In this document: positions 33,946-47,115 of the stretch, piece after piece | Position numbering within the stretch: position 1 is the first letter of the stretch | Layout: each line of letters begins with the position of its first letter | Source: Epiperipatus broadwayi | Taxonomy: Eukaryota; Onychophora; Udeonychophora; Euonychophora; Peripatidae | Direction of reading: 5' to 3' | DNA length: 64,000 nucleotides | Assembly: GCA_028023455.1 (NCBI GenBank) | Contig: JAQFVV010000022.1 | Coordinates: 8,759,100 to 8,823,099 of the forward strand | Notes under the pieces: generated by a model | Told to the model about the DNA's origin: nothing | The model's database searches: none | What the model saw: the letters and a program-made list of their open reading frames with translations, nothing else | Position numbers and translations under genes: made by a program

Positions 33946-36900
33946 CAAGTATATAAATTATACTTGTATTCAAATATTTATATATTCAAACTCTCTTATA
34001 GTGTAGTTGTTAACATATTTACCTAACATGTCTATGATCTGTTTCATTCAAGTAATCAAGAATATTCCAGAAAACTTAAAATTGTTTTGAGATATCTAGT
34101 TCCTGGTCAACTTAGCTAGCCATTTAATTATTGATCTGTAAATGAGTATAACTATTATCAGTTTGGACATTGTTATCAAGCTTTCTTAAACCCCAATTTT
34201 TTAATCCTACTAAATCATTTTTAGTGTCTTTGCTCTATTTATTTAAAAGAAAATAACTGCAGGAAAAACCTCAACAACATAATAAGGTTAAATTGGCCAA
34301 TGGCATTATTGCTCAGGAATTCATAAGAAATTTGAGTGCTAGAATCTATCCTGAGACCTTCTGATTTTAAATCAGATATCAACTGCTAAAATACTGAATA
34401 GGAAATAACTTATTGCATTTTTATTTTATGAAATAAATACATTTTTGCATATTTATTAATAATATTTGTATTATTAAGAATTGAGTAAAATTAAGTAAAT
34501 ATAATTTTATTTAAAATACGTAATTACTAACATTTGTAATTATGTAATGGAAAAACGTAATATATAATTTTTTGTATGTTAATATTACATTCGATGTCTA
34601 TAATAAGAAGGTGCATAGAGTGATGCCCTTAAAATTTGGAGAACTTAAAGCAAAAAATTGATATACTGAAAATATCTAATTCGAAATGAGAACCTTGTTC
34701 TTCTGTTATATACACCACTTGTCTGGTTCAATATCTGTACGCAGAATTTGTAATCGAGGGATGTGTGAAGAATTTTCAGGGCATGAAATAAAAATAAATA
34801 TTATTAAAAAATATAATTGCAAAGAGAACATATTTCTCCATTTCATGCATTATATAGATTTGGAGGAGATTTATTCTAATAAAATTAAACTTTTTTTTTT
34901 GGATGCTGGTAACAAAAATATACAGATGATGATGATGCAATAATAAATAGATAGTAACACATCTTCGTTGAGCTATAGAAGCTTTTATATGATTTTTTAT
35001 TAACTTTAATTTATAAAAACAAATAAAATAATTCTATTATATAGGTAAATAATATGCAAATTTGATGATAAATTTAATCCAATGAGAAACAGATTAAAAT
35101 ATAAAAAATTGTGTCAAATAACATAAAATGTATCTGCCTGTGCATAAATAAACATTATCATTAATAATAAAAGTGGAACCATTTTCCTAATTATTATTTT
35201 TTTAGGAAACTATATTTTACCACATGTACCACTTCACCAATTTGATTTTTATAGTAACTTTTAATAAAATACATTCAAAAATTGAATTCATTTTTTTACA
35301 AAATTTGGAGATCTCTTAAGTATGAAATCCATGAAGTACATTATTTGAGGTAAGTTCTTTGCCTGCATGTTTTTATTTAAAAATTTTCAAATGATTTTTT
35401 TGATTTGATGAAAGGTAAAAGGTAGCAATATATTCTACCAAATATCAAGTTGAAAAAAAAAAAGACTTGTTAATGCATAATGGCTAAAAATTGGCTGAAG
35501 GATTTTAGAAAAGTTATTCACTAAGCCTAAGTCTCAAATATAAATCTCTTGCCATAGGAATTCCACATAGAGAACTTTCAAGAAAAATGAACCACAAATT
35601 TACATATTAATTATTGCAGGAATAAATATTACATTTTTTACTATAAACATATAAGGTACCTAATTCTAAAATATTAACATTTTGAGATATTCAGCAATAA
35701 AATCTACAGAAGCTAAATAGAAAAAAATGTTTTTTTTATACTTTAATACCAATCATCTTAGTCATCTGTGTACCACAATCCATTTTTTAAATAATTTTTA
35801 AAGTTTATTTCTAATTCACCTTATTCTATATAAACAACTTTTTATACAGCTATGTTTTTTTTCTTTTATTGCAAAAATCACTTATCTTATATCATCAAAT
35901 TTCACTATATTCCTATTCCTCTCTGATTCTTGCTTTTCAAAATAATTATTTTTATTTATTAACTTTTTTTACTATCTAGTTTTACTTTTTCTTTACAGGC
36001 AATAATCCATAATTTTAAAATTAGAAAAAAACTTTAACATTACTTTTATCTCTAAGTGACTTCTTTAGGAATCTGATATATGATTATTATTTCAGTATTA
36101 ACTTCAGCATAGTCACTCTTGAAAAATGAAATATTTTCATAAATGTTCATAATAGCATGATTTACCAACTCCTAAATGCGCCATCTTGTGTCTTACACAT
36201 ATATTTACCATCTCACTATCATTAAATTAATATTCTATTAATATTTCAAATAAATAATGCTGTTTTGTAAAAAAGCATCTAAATAATTAGTTTGTTGTTA
36301 AAGAACACAACATTTTCCTGTTTTTAATGAATTTTATATGGCATTAAATAATTCAAATAGTTTCATTAATTTTAAGTCTAGAGCCAGGGTTATATCTTAG
36401 TTTCTTTAATAAACTCTGACATTATCTTATAAGTTATATACAACTAAAGCTAGCCACATTTTAGCATAGAACAATATTACTACTTATACATTTAAGATAT
36501 AAAATAATTTAATCCAACTTTCTACTTACATTTTATCTAAGCTTTGTTCATCACTTTTTATTTTAACAATGGTCATTTTGCATTAATTAATCAAATATTG
36601 AGTATGTTTCAAACTATCTATACTCAATCTCATTTGAAACTTTTTTTCCAAAATATTTAAAAAATATTCATCTAGACTTTATCATATTCTATTTGTTCCC
36701 AATATGTGATTTCCTCTTTGAATTCAAAATTGAAATTTTAAGAATTTTTAATTTAGCCTATCATATTGGCAATGCTGTTAGACTTCTAGAAACATTTGAT
36801 TAACATCCCCTAATATTAACTACATAAATAATGGCTCCCCATATTAGGTTTGTTATTTTTCTAACTTAGTATTGAATACATCCCAAGATTTATATCTTTA

Positions 36901-38320
36901 CTTGCTTTTTATATTATTTCTTGTAATTAGTATATAATTTCCTTGGCATAGGAAAATGATTGCTGCAATTTTTTAATCTTATATTATTTTTTATATACAG
37001 AAGTTGAATAGGTAATTAAGTTTAGTTTAAGTTAATATTATGTTTAAACTTTTCCTTATTTCTTTGGCTCCTGATCTCCATGAATAAATTAATTTGAAGT
37101 GTCATAAGTAGGTTTTCTGATTGCCATACTTCCAGATTCTTCTGCCAATTTTTAGGCTTTACCATCAGGCTCTATGTCTAAATCAATTTCTTTAATAAAG
37201 AAAGCATTCCAATTATTCCACCTCATTGAACTATTTATAAAGATCAATTTCATAAATAGCCTTTTAATCTTTGGCTTGTTATTTTTAATCATGCATTCAT
37301 TGATTACCATTGATAGTATAGATTTAAAATGATAAAAATAATGACAATTTGAAACTCAGAGATTTACATGATGTTTGGGCATCAGAAGTAATGGAGTTAA
37401 GCAATAATGAATAAATCTTGGACTCCATACTCTATTTTACCACTCTATTACAACATGAAAATCTTTAAAACCATAACCAAAAGAGGCATAAGATGTCTTG
37501 TTTTGATATATACTTTTATTTTTTTTTTAATGGTTTTACATTTAATTTTAATCATACATTTCCTTATTATTAATTATTTAACGTTCAACTATGTGTTAGT
37601 TTATATATATGTACATTCTATATTTTGTGTTAATATATACACATGTAAATCATAAGATAAATAAATAATGTTTCTATATTTAATAGACAAATGATAATTT
37701 TATAATAATTGAGCGCTTTTGAAGATCTAAGCCTTCATTTTCAAAGAGGTAGCTGAAATCCAAAGATGTAAATTATGTAAATTAGGGTGGACTAGATTTT
37801 CATTGACCTAGATTTTCCACTTCCTAGAGATGGCATAAAATGTTTCTTTTTTATTCATGGCATGGATGTCAGAGATGATATAATATGCCTCTTTGATCCT
37901 CCTTCGTAACTCATGCCGCTCTCTGCAATTTCATGCAATCAAGCAAGAATAATAGTTCTAATGTAAATCTTTTAACTGCATATTCTCTTCAAATATGTGA
38001 ATTATATTAATTGTTGCAATTTAATGAACCATTTTTTTTATCAATACATATTAAAGTTAAATCATAAATGCAGTACTTACAATCACACTACTCTTTTTCT
38101 CACTCATTCTATAGTAAGTTCAAATTGCAATTATATTTTATTGTATTATAGTTGCATTGACACTCATCTGAACTAATCAAATTAATAGGCTAGATTTATT
38201 CTACAGTTTCTAATTGCAACATACCCATTTACTCACCAAGAAACCTGGCTATGCCATTTTACTTAAATTCCCTTTTAAGAAAGGCAATCTTTATTTTGGA
38301 AATGTAAATGGTACTTGAAT
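33946..38320. other. AT-rich intergenic DNA
   Basis: About 4.4 kb without a credible gene. About 34280-34400 (ATTGCTCAGGAATTCATAAG and CTGAGACCTTCTGATTTTAA) and 37370-37460 look like diverged members of a further dispersed family also seen near 41080-41380 and 48060-48260; limits unclear. Confidence 0.4.
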
Positions 38321-38327
38321 ACTAAAG

Positions 38328-38505
38328 CTGCAACATGGAGCATGTATTACATCTTGTGCACCTGTTCACATTTGTATCAATCATCTGATAACTTTGTAAT
38401 CTTGTGATCAGACCAAAATAATGTATACACAGATCTTAAAGTTATCGGGAGGTTGATACGAATGTCAATAGATGCAATAGGTCTAATACATGCTCTGCGT
38501 TGCAG
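38328..38505. mobile_element. Palindromic element
   Basis: Arms of about 75 bp: GGAGCATGTATTACATCTTG, TTTGTATCAATCATCTGATA on the left against TGATACGAATGTCAATAGAT, TCTAATACATGCTCTGCG on the right. Diverged arms, no ORF. A GATGA and GAA-TGT-like part is present, but no convincing hammerhead could be drawn. Confidence 0.7.
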
Positions 38506-39216
38506 AAGTAAAAAGAAGTAAAAGTAAAAGAAATAGTAAATCTTTCAACATTAACAAACAACTTTTAAAAATGACATTTAAAATAAAATTTCAACATTAA
38601 CAAGTTTTCAAAAAATAAAAAATAAATGTGACTTTCACAAATATGTACGACTTTAAACATTAACCAAAAAAAAAGTGACTTGAAAAAACTAATAACTTTT
38701 AAGAATGACATCTAAAATTTGCTAATTCTTATGTTTCTATATTTAAATAGCATTTTGCATGTTTGATAAGAAAAGATTACAATTTTATAAACTTTCAACT
38801 TTCACAATCGATTCATAGCTCTAGTAAGGTCAGCAGGATATTGTATGTTTGTGAAGAAGGACATAGTGGGTGAGAATCTCCAATAGAGGAGCCCATTGAC
38901 TACATTTATGAAAGCTATTAACAGAGTACTATTTCAATCAAATCTGTGAAATTTCTTCAGTTGATCTATTTGATAACTAGGGAATAAATATCTGAAGAGT
39001 GTTTTTAAGCTCTAGCCTTCAGATTCAGTTCTTTTGTTATCCCTAGAAGAAACATGAAAGTATACTTACATTATCTAATTTTATTTTATATTTGCAACAG
39101 ATACTCTTCTTGTTTATTCACTTCAATTTATTTATTTATTGTGTGCCCCATTGTTCAGAAAATTGAGTATAATTTGAGTACCAAAGTGACAAGTTAGCAT
39201 GGTAATTCTATCATTA

Positions 39217-39311
39217 GTTTAGAAAACTTCACGTGATCACTATCTCATACTAGCACATAATTGTTATTAAACAATGCAAAACTCTACTGTATGGAGAGAG
39301 TTTAAAAAACT
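39217..39311 (-). mobile_element. Family A remnant, copy 7
   Basis: Only 71 bp (39229-39299): the asymmetric tail (CACGTGATCACTATCTCATA) then GCAAAACTCTACTGTATGGA, a fusion of the outermost parts of both arms. Flanked by 12-bp duplications GTTTAGAAAACT / GTTTAAAAAACT (one mismatch). Confidence 0.75.
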
Positions 39312-40678
39312 GTTTATCTTTTTTCACCAAATTGATTCAGGAACTTCTAACTCTTAAGTTCATTGCCCTCACACTGCAGCAAATTGCTTGAATCCTTAAT
39401 AAAAATTAATTATTTATATATGTATATTTTAAGTTCATGATCTGAAGGTAAATTAAGGTAATTAGGATATAATAAGCATACCCTCAATCATCATCAGGAG
39501 TGCTTTACTATTGTTTATCATCTTGTCACAATTTAATCTACCATTTCAATATTCAAGGCTCTGGTCATAAACTTTAATCATCACTTTGACCATTATTGAT
39601 TCATTATCTGATGGGATTGGAGTCTCTCCAAGTTTAAATCAGTTTCTTTGATCCATCCCTAGCTTGTGTCCTCCACATTATTTTAATAAACTTTCTTATC
39701 ACTTCTACCCATTTAACACATGGTCCCTTTCTAAGTTTTTTACAATCTCTTGGGATCCAGTTTAAAATTTCAATGGACTATCTATTGCCTTTTCTTCTAG
39801 AAATATGCTAGCTAAACCTCATTTCAGTTTTCTTATACTTTCTTGTTCTGTTCAATGGTGTTAATGATAACTGTTGTTCTCTCACTTATATATCTCGTTT
39901 TCGATCACTCCTTTTATTTTCAACATATAATTAATTATTCATACTTTTAATATCTTTGTTGTAATTATCCAAAGGGCTTCTTTTCCAAAATTCCAGTAAT
40001 ATTTGTGATGTCAGACTCACCCCAAATCAATGAAGTTGAACTACTTTTGTGTAATGAAAATGTGTTAGTTTGTATTTATTTTATCATTATTACTATGTTC
40101 AAATTATATGCGCACAGACCCCAATCTAAAAAAGTTGCAATCTAAGAAAAATCTTTAACAGTTTTTTTTCAAACTCATTTTCTTGGCTAGCTTCATGGGG
40201 AGTATTTTATATCTTTTTTTAACTCTTTTTTTTTCTCTATCATTATTTTGAAACATTAATGGGGTAGGAAGGATTTGGATAACTATCAAAGGTAACGATT
40301 AAATAAATTTCCATTTTCTCAGTCAGTGGTATGGAAGTCAATTTAAAGAAAAAAAAAGCAATTCTTTATAAAAAAAAATGATTGAAGAAAAGGGAGAAAG
40401 TCTATTAAGAAAATATAGTGAATGACTCGAACTCACGCTGGGGTGGAATAACATTCAACTGAAATAGACAGATTTTTAATTTAGGTCAATAACAGTTTCA
40501 AATTGTTTTTTTTTTTTTTTCGCTTCGAAATTGCTGAATATCTTTTTTTTTTAAAAAAGTTGATAGCTATATATATACACACACACACGCATAACATGCA
40601 TAATATATTTTAATAACAGGCATTTTTTATGAGATAAAGTCGTTTTTGTGCTCAAACATCACACGATTTGTATTGATA
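39312..40678. other. AT-rich intergenic DNA
   Basis: No gene seen. Near 40425 a reverse box B-like GACTCGAACTCAC may mark an old tRNA-derived relic. Confidence 0.4.
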
Positions 40679-40780
40679 GCGTTGTTAGCCGAGAGGTCAG
40701 CGCAGCCGCTTTGCAAGCAAGCAGTTGCTTGCAGATAGTGGTTGTGGGTTCGCCTCCCGGCTGATGCTATGACATATGAA
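40679..40780 (+). mobile_element. tRNA-derived SINE, copy 6 (variant)
   Basis: Plus-strand member: GCGTTGTTAGCCGAGAGGTC (box A), CGCTTTGCAAGC with the longer GCAAGCAGTTGCTTGCAG arm, box B GTGGGTTCGCCTCCCGGC, then GATGCTATGACATATGAAAT. Same subfamily as the copy at 31233. No clear duplication. Confidence 0.85.
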
Positions 40781-41079
40781 ATAATAATAATATTGAAATA
40801 TTGTACTTTTTAAGATGATCTACCTATTTTCTTTCTACCTCTTTTTTATTCATGTGATGTGATGCACTGTGACTTCTCCTTATACGGAGTCAGGAATCTC
40901 TCAGCAACTATGTCCAGAGAAACCTGTTAGCCACTTTATCTTCCCTTTCCATTAAACACCATAGAACCATAGAGCCCTCAATTTTTAAAATTTACATACA
41001 CACCCATAGGATTATATGAAGTTTTATGAAAAACAGCATAGGAATTATGTTTATCAATAGATACTTTAAAAACAATAAA

Positions 41080-41380
41080 TTGAATGTTTATTTGCTTGAG
41101 GGTTAATAGGAAATTCAAAATCAGGAGTTATAAACAATAAATTGAATGCTTAATTGTTTAGAAGTTCGAGACCGAAAATGACAAAGCCGGTACTTCAATT
41201 TGTGGAACTTAACAAGTGAATCTTCCACTTTATCACAGCAATAAACAATGTAGGACAAAAAATAATTGAATGTTTTATTGCTCTGGAGTTCATAAAAAAT
41301 TTAAGCATCAGAAATGATAGAAATAAAACCATGAATTTGGAGCTCCAGAGTTTAGTGTTTTATCACAGCATAAAATGATG
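41080..41380. repeat. Diverged direct repeats
   Basis: AACAATAAATTGAATG-TTATTTG recurs at about 41075, 41135 and 41255, each followed by a GAAGTTC-like or GAGTTCATAA-like part; TTTATCACAGCA occurs twice (about 41232 and 41352). A decayed dispersed repeat duplicated in tandem; family unknown. Confidence 0.55.
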
Positions 41381-41496
41381 TAAGACAACAGGTTCAATGA
41401 GTAATAAATATATTTATATTCTATTTTCAAAAATCATTTCAGTAATAAACGAATCAAAATACTTTTTTTTTTTTACAATACTGAATTTTAGCACAC

Positions 41497-41634
41497 AACA
41501 AGGACTATAAAGACATCAAGCATTGGTGGTCTAGTGGTCAGCACAGCTGCCTTACAAGCAGTTGTCCCAGGTTTGCGGGTTCGTTTCACAGCCGACGCTT
41601 TGACACATAAAAAAAAAAACAAGGACTATAAAGA
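41497..41634 (+). mobile_element. tRNA-derived SINE, copy 7
   Basis: SINE body 41514-41617 flanked by perfect 17-bp duplications AACAAGGACTATAAAGA (41497-41513, 41618-41634). Box A GGTCTAGTGGTCAGCAC, anticodon arm CTGCCTTACAAGCAG, box B GCGGGTTCGTTTCAC, tail TTTGACACATAAAAAAAAAA. The high identity of the duplications suggests a fairly recent insertion. Confidence 0.92.
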
Positions 41635-42564
41635 TTTATAAAATAGATAAGATTTTTGTAAATATAAAAAATTGTAGGTAACTATTTTCAAATTATTTAA
41701 AAGCGTATCCTCTTCACCTTCCATATCTTAGCTTTCAAAGTAGAATAAAAGTTTACATTTAATGACATAAATAAAGAAAGAGGAAACATATTTCATTCAT
41801 TAGCAGAAAGTGAAAGTTTATCATGAATGTTAATTGTAAGGATTTTAATTTAATGTTTCAAATGCAGTAATAAATTTTGTACATAATATTATTCAAAGAA
41901 TACTTCTCTTTTCTTTAATGCTGTATTTTATTATTCAATATAAAAACAATATCTGCTTTTGATATTTTATTGAAAAATGCATAAATTTTTATTAATTAGT
42001 GTCTAATATTTTGATTGCTTAACAATCTTTAGAGATCTAAATAAAAAATTATATATTGTGTTACTATCAAAATATTACCTAATTTTACATTCTATGCAAA
42101 TCCAATTAAGTGTTAAAAGCAGCTATTTTACTTCATAATTTTTAAAAAAATCGGAGCATATATAATTTATTCAAATTATCAAGATATTTAATTGTACATT
42201 ATATATAAATTCAATTATGTGTGAAAAGGAAAAAAATATAGCATATACAATTTATTCACTTCATGCAATACTTGAAAAGTTTGTGGAATACATTAATTGT
42301 TTAAATCAGGATGGCCTGAGGTAGCTCTCTCATATTCAAGTCCCTTGTTACGATTATTGGCAAACTAAAAATAAAGAATAAACATGTTATTTAATAATTT
42401 TTATTAGTCACTCATTACACTAGAGATTAACACTTAATGAATAATATTTCTGTAGCATAATTTTCCCTACATCATTCTCACACAAGGTAGGGACTGGTTT
42501 GTATTCACTTTTAACACCTTGTGGAGGAGCGTAATCATAAACATATGGCCAGACATGAAAAAAA

Positions 42565-42620
42565 TGTATCATTCACAATATGGACATTTCATGCTAAACA
42601 GCACTCATTAGTTAGCATAG
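42565..42620 (-). ncRNA. Decayed hammerhead, left arm
   Basis: Minus strand: CTAATGA (complement of 42605-42611; CTGATGA with one change), stem II GTGC/GCAT with loop TGTTTA, intact GAAA, then TGTCCATA and TTGTG. Stem I mostly degraded. Confidence 0.5.
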
Positions 42621-43886
42621 AGCATAATATTTTACATATATCTTTATAATTATTCATTATATGTAAGTAGCCAATTACTATAGTTTAATTGATAAGTTTC
42701 AACCTTACTGCCCTCACAACTTTGACATAAACTATTTGATGAAAGTATATTATTTATTCATTAGATCAGAGATTATCCACTTAATGAATTATATTTCTGT
42801 AGTGTAGTTTTTATTGTACCATTCTCACATGATATTTAGACTGGTTTTCACATATATTTGATCTTATGATTACGATTACACCTCTCTACAGGGTGTTAAA
42901 AGCAGATAGAAAGTAGTGCCTACCTTGTATGACAGTGGTGTATGAAAATTACATCACACTAAAAAAGATATTGTTTATTGAACATGTTATTTAATAGTTT
43001 TAAATTCTTAGTGGAATATAAACCTTGTTTTAATTATCTTGATAATGAATATTTTGATAAAAAAAAATTATGCTTATAAAATAATGTGACAATGAAAAAC
43101 AATACTCTCATTTTTATATATTGTCAATAGATGATAGTGTATACATAATTTCACAAAATTTTAGTTGCTATTTTTAGATTTTCATCAATGACTCATTCTC
43201 TCACTGTACAGAAATTTCATGAATAACTCCTCATTCCATGAGTTAGAGAAATCAAATATGCAAATTTCTATGTCAATGTTATCATTTTAATGTCTTTCAT
43301 AAACATATATATATAGTGCAATGATTGTTTAATCTTCCACAAGCTTCCTATTTGTGTAAAAATTGTATAATAAAAAGTATTATGTTATCAACATAAGCCT
43401 GGAGATTTGGAGATTCAAGTACTTGATAATTCTACCTCACCAGAAGAACAACATTTATTTATGAAATACAATCATAGTAAGTAAGAATGGTTTGATCTTT
43501 TGTGTTAGTGAATGATTGTGGAATTGAGATATGAGAAAGACATTGATAAAAAATAAAAATTTTAAATCCTGTATTTGTAAGAAATAAATCACGGTGGAGA
43601 CTACAGTAATTATTTTACTCTTGTATATCAAAAATCAACTAAATACTACTGGTATAATAGAAACCTTGCATAAAAATGATGTAGTGAAAATTACATTACA
43701 AATATTATTCATTAAGTGGATAATCTCTAGTCTAATAAAAGACTAATTAAAATTATTAATATACTTCCATCAAGTGGTTACTGTCAAAAATTGTGAGGGC
43801 GATAAGCGTGACACTTATCAATTAAACTGTAGTAATTGGCTATCTATATATACTGAACAATGATAAAGATATGTATAAGAAATTGT

Positions 43887-43941
43887 AATCTGGGCCAATT
43901 GATGAATACTGGTTCAGAACAAAATATGCTTCTTGGGGATC
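43887..43941 (+). ncRNA. Decayed hammerhead, right arm
   Basis: Plus strand: CCAA, TTGATGA (43899-43905; first core C lost), degraded stem II ATACTGGTTCAGAAC, AAAA for GAAA, ATATGCTTC, TTGG. Stem I CCAA/TTGG remains, with AATC/GATC outside. Not expected to be active. Confidence 0.55.
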
Positions 43942-44095
43942 TTACATCTTTTTATATGTCTTTGGTCATATGTTTATGATCATACTCCTCCACAAGGTGT
44001 TAGAAGTGAATAGAAACCACTTCATACTTGCATGAGAGTGGTATAGTGAAAATTACACTACTCTAGTTCAATTAATGACTAATAAGAATTTAGCT

Positions 44096-45939
44096 AATAG
44101 TATATACAGTTTAGACATAATCACTTAAAATTTTAGACATAACTATTATATCATATATATATATATATATTTAAAAATTCTTTGAAAATATGATATAAAA
44201 ACAATGTGTAAAGTGGATGACAATATTCACTGATAAAAAAAGTACATGAATATTTAATATGATCATATGTATACAGATAGATAAAGAATAGTAAAACCAA
44301 GTGAAGACATGGTCATTATGGATGGAAATTTGCCATTCCTTGTTTCTCTTTTAATATAAATTATTCGAGATTTTTAATAATTAGAACTATATTATAAACT
44401 TTTAAGCTCTTTATTAAAAATTATAATGAATGAATAAATAAAGAAAAGTAATTTTGTGGTTTGTCATTTAGAAAGTCACTACCATAAGTTACAAAACTGA
44501 ATTGCAATCCATATAGATCATTAGATGTTCATCATTCTACTACCATACTAAACCATTGGGTATGATATCAAAAAGATGAAAGAGTAAACTGTAATATTGT
44601 CTTTTATTAAAATATTTAGTTCAGTTCAAAGTTAGCAACATTTTTTTTTATAATTTACTTTAAAATGTCTGAAATGTACTAATGTTATGTTTTTTTTTCA
44701 GGTTTGGTATTAATGTTGATGGTTTATAAATGTTACCATGAATGTGTGGGCTTCAAATTACCGGTAGGTTTACAATTTATTTTACATTACTAACAAATAA
44801 TACTTTATACTGAACATATATAAAGTTATGTGATAATTTACAATTATTATTAATTAATAAATTATCCTCTAGTTCCTGTGTTCCATAACTTTTTACGGGA
44901 AGAAAATGATAATTTCTTACTTTGTTTTTTGATAATTTTTAGACACTTAACTAGAACTTTATCAGCCAGAGGAGCATTAATTAAATCAGCCTAAATATTT
45001 AATGCAAATTGATTTTGAAATTATTGATATTTAAATTTACAGAGAACTATTTCCCTCATTTTTAAAATTCTATATGTAAATAGATAAGCATCAACTATTT
45101 TAATGACAAATAATAATTTGAACTGAAAATAGGTAGTGATATGTTCTGTAACATTTTACAGTATTTTTTGTTTATTTTTGATGATTTATATAAATTTTAT
45201 CTATTTATTTAAGAAGATTTTTTAATATTCAGTAGAATAATATTTATTATTTTTAGAGTGATAAATTTGAACTCAAAGATTATCAGCTCTGTGATTTTTA
45301 GAGTACTGTTTTAATATTGCAGTGTTGTGGCATTAAATCACTCTCTTGCAGCTATTTTTAGAAATACTTTGTCATTTTTCTGATCATTTGAAGGTAAAAA
45401 TTGGGATTAAAATAAATATTGTTTAAAAAAATCTGAAGTTATCAGTATTCTACAGATAAACTATTGCAATGAGTCAACAGTATTGCTCTCTGGTAGATTC
45501 TTTAATTTCAGGCATGGAAATCTCCCCCATATTGTCTATACAAATGTGGAAGAAAATTGTATATTTGTCATAGTTTATTTTAATATTTATAATTATTTTT
45601 ACAAAATATTTGTATAGTAAAAAAGAAATATTTTTATGATTGTACTTAGATTTTATTTGAGTATGTTTCATTTTTAAAAATACCAAGTTAAGAAATTCAT
45701 AGTAATTGTAAAAATGAAACTGATTGTAATGATCTGCTAAACACTATAGTATCGTAAATGTAATTTAAAATTTTAGAGCAGAAATTCTTAGCTTTATGGT
45801 AACTTAACAATAATTTATTCATGTTTTTATTAATTAATTTATTTTTTATTGTTTTTACTGTAATTGTCCAATAAGAAAAAAAATGTTTTCATTACATATT
45901 TTATTATTATTTTTTTATATTTTAAAAGTTCAAATATGA
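44096..45939. other. AT-rich intergenic DNA
   Basis: No gene accepted. Confidence 0.45.
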
Positions 45940-45944
45940 TTTTT

Positions 45945-46003
45945 AAACATCACATGATCACTATATTATATTAGTAGTGGCACTACTGCATGGAGCATGA
46001 TAT
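45945..46003 (-). mobile_element. Family A remnant, copy 8
   Basis: Tail AAACATCACATGATCACTAT fused to TAGTGGCACTACTGCATGGA. Possible imperfect duplications (ATGATTTTTAAA / ATGATATTAAAA). Confidence 0.65.
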
Positions 46004-46379
46004 TAAAATGTTTTTTCCTATGTAAATTTATATTTGTAAGAATTAAAGTACAATTTATTGATTCATAATATAGAATAAAGGTTTTAATACTAAAATAAAA
46101 TGTTGAAATGTAGAAGGGTTAAATATACTTTAAATATTACTATCCATTGTCATATATTTTAAATGTTCTACTTCTTGCAAGGTACATGTTTTGCAAAAAG
46201 TAAACTATTGTTGTTATTAGCTGGGAAAGTACTCAGAATATATTTTCTATATGGAATCGTACAAACAGTAGTTTCATTTATAACTAACTTGTTTTATTTT
46301 AAAATTCATTTTTTAAACTTTGAAAATAAAATTGCATTGCCATACATTAATTGTAAACATACATTAATTGTAAACAAGG

Positions 46380-46394
46380 TCCCCCCCCCCCCCA
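46380..46394. repeat. Poly-C tract
   Basis: A run of about 14 C. Similar runs: C at about 47779-47787 and 51087-51099, G at about 50902-50911. Confidence 0.95.
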
Positions 46395-46519
46395 CACAGA
46401 CACACTTTGTTATAGTAAAGAATAATTGTTTCAAGCTCTAATACAGCTGATGAAATTATAGACTCATCTCAAATAAACATATCTCCTACAAGAACAAATC
46501 TTATTTAAGATAAGATTTT

Positions 46520-46608
46520 TTAAGATTTAATACTATTATCATCAATACTATTCTGTACCATAGACAGAATACTATTATCATCAATACTATTCTGTCCCAT
46601 AGACAGAT
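46520..46608. repeat. 44-bp tandem duplication
   Basis: ATACTATTATCATCAATACT with ATTCTGTMCCATAGACAGA occurs twice in a row. Confidence 0.9.
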
Positions 46609-46629
46609 CCAGTGAATAGACACCTCACC

Positions 46630-47115
46630 ATTCATCCACTTTTACACTCCATTCTCTTCATTGCCCAATTCTTCAATTCCTCATAACTTTTTCCATTTCT
46701 TATATAATCTAACAAATTCAATATTTTTTTTCCTTTCTTCATGTTTCCACTCACAATTTCCTCCAAAACATTATTCATTAAACTATATTTTCTTCTTAAT
46801 ATATATCCAATGCACTTTCTCTTTCTATTTCTAATTTCCTCAAACAATCTTTTTTTTCATTTACTCTTTTCAAAATTTCATTTATTTTGTTTATCCAACT
46901 GATTTTTTCCATTCTTTTCCATAACCACATCTCAAAGACTTTCAATCTGTTCCCAATTTTGTTATTTATTGTTTGTTTCACAACAATAGTACACTCCATA
47001 CAGCATTTAATTAATCTATTCCTTAATTCTCTCTTCAAAGGTCCACAAAATATGTTATTTCTCTTAATAATACTATACACATGTAATATATTAAGAATTG
47101 TGTCATACACCATTA
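46630..47115 (-). pseudogene. LINE reverse-transcriptase C-terminal relic
   Basis: Minus-strand relic of the C-terminal part of a non-LTR retrotransposon pol protein. The first frame (47113-46796) reads LRNRLIKCCMECTIVV then RLKVFEMWLWKRMEKISWIN, matching the segment common to many LINE pol proteins (KRLxKxxxWSxxLYGxExW ... FExWxWRRMxxISW). After a frameshift near 46810 the second frame reads GYILRRKYSLMNNVLEEIV, then KILNLLDYIRNGKSYEELK and ending AMKRMECKSG, corresponding to the GHxLR...GxR...LxDxI...A.dR..W end. The catalytic YxDD region is absent, so this is a 5'-truncated copy. The clade (CR1/Jockey-like or other) cannot be told from this part. Confidence 0.85.

Larger units (their letters stand above)
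42395..44095. mobile_element. Large inverted repeat with family D hammerhead relics
   Basis: Left arm about 42395-42810 and right arm about 43690-44095 are diverged inverted copies (AACACCTTGTGGAGGAG, CATAAACATATG, AGCCAATTACTA, TTTAATTGATAAGT, GAGATTATCCACTTAATG). Each arm contains a decayed hammerhead of family D: plus strand 43887-43941 and minus strand around 42565-42620. The central ~880 bp repeats parts of the arm (about 42810-42960 matches the CAAGG-GTGTTA and TGAAAATTACA segments). No reading frame. Likely two head-to-head copies of one retroposon. Confidence 0.75.

Noticed and set aside
38980-39055. CTGAAG inside an imperfect inverted repeat (AACTAGGGAATAAATATC against TTGTTATCCCTAG)
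   Set aside because: Arms are short and the hammerhead boxes are not in register.
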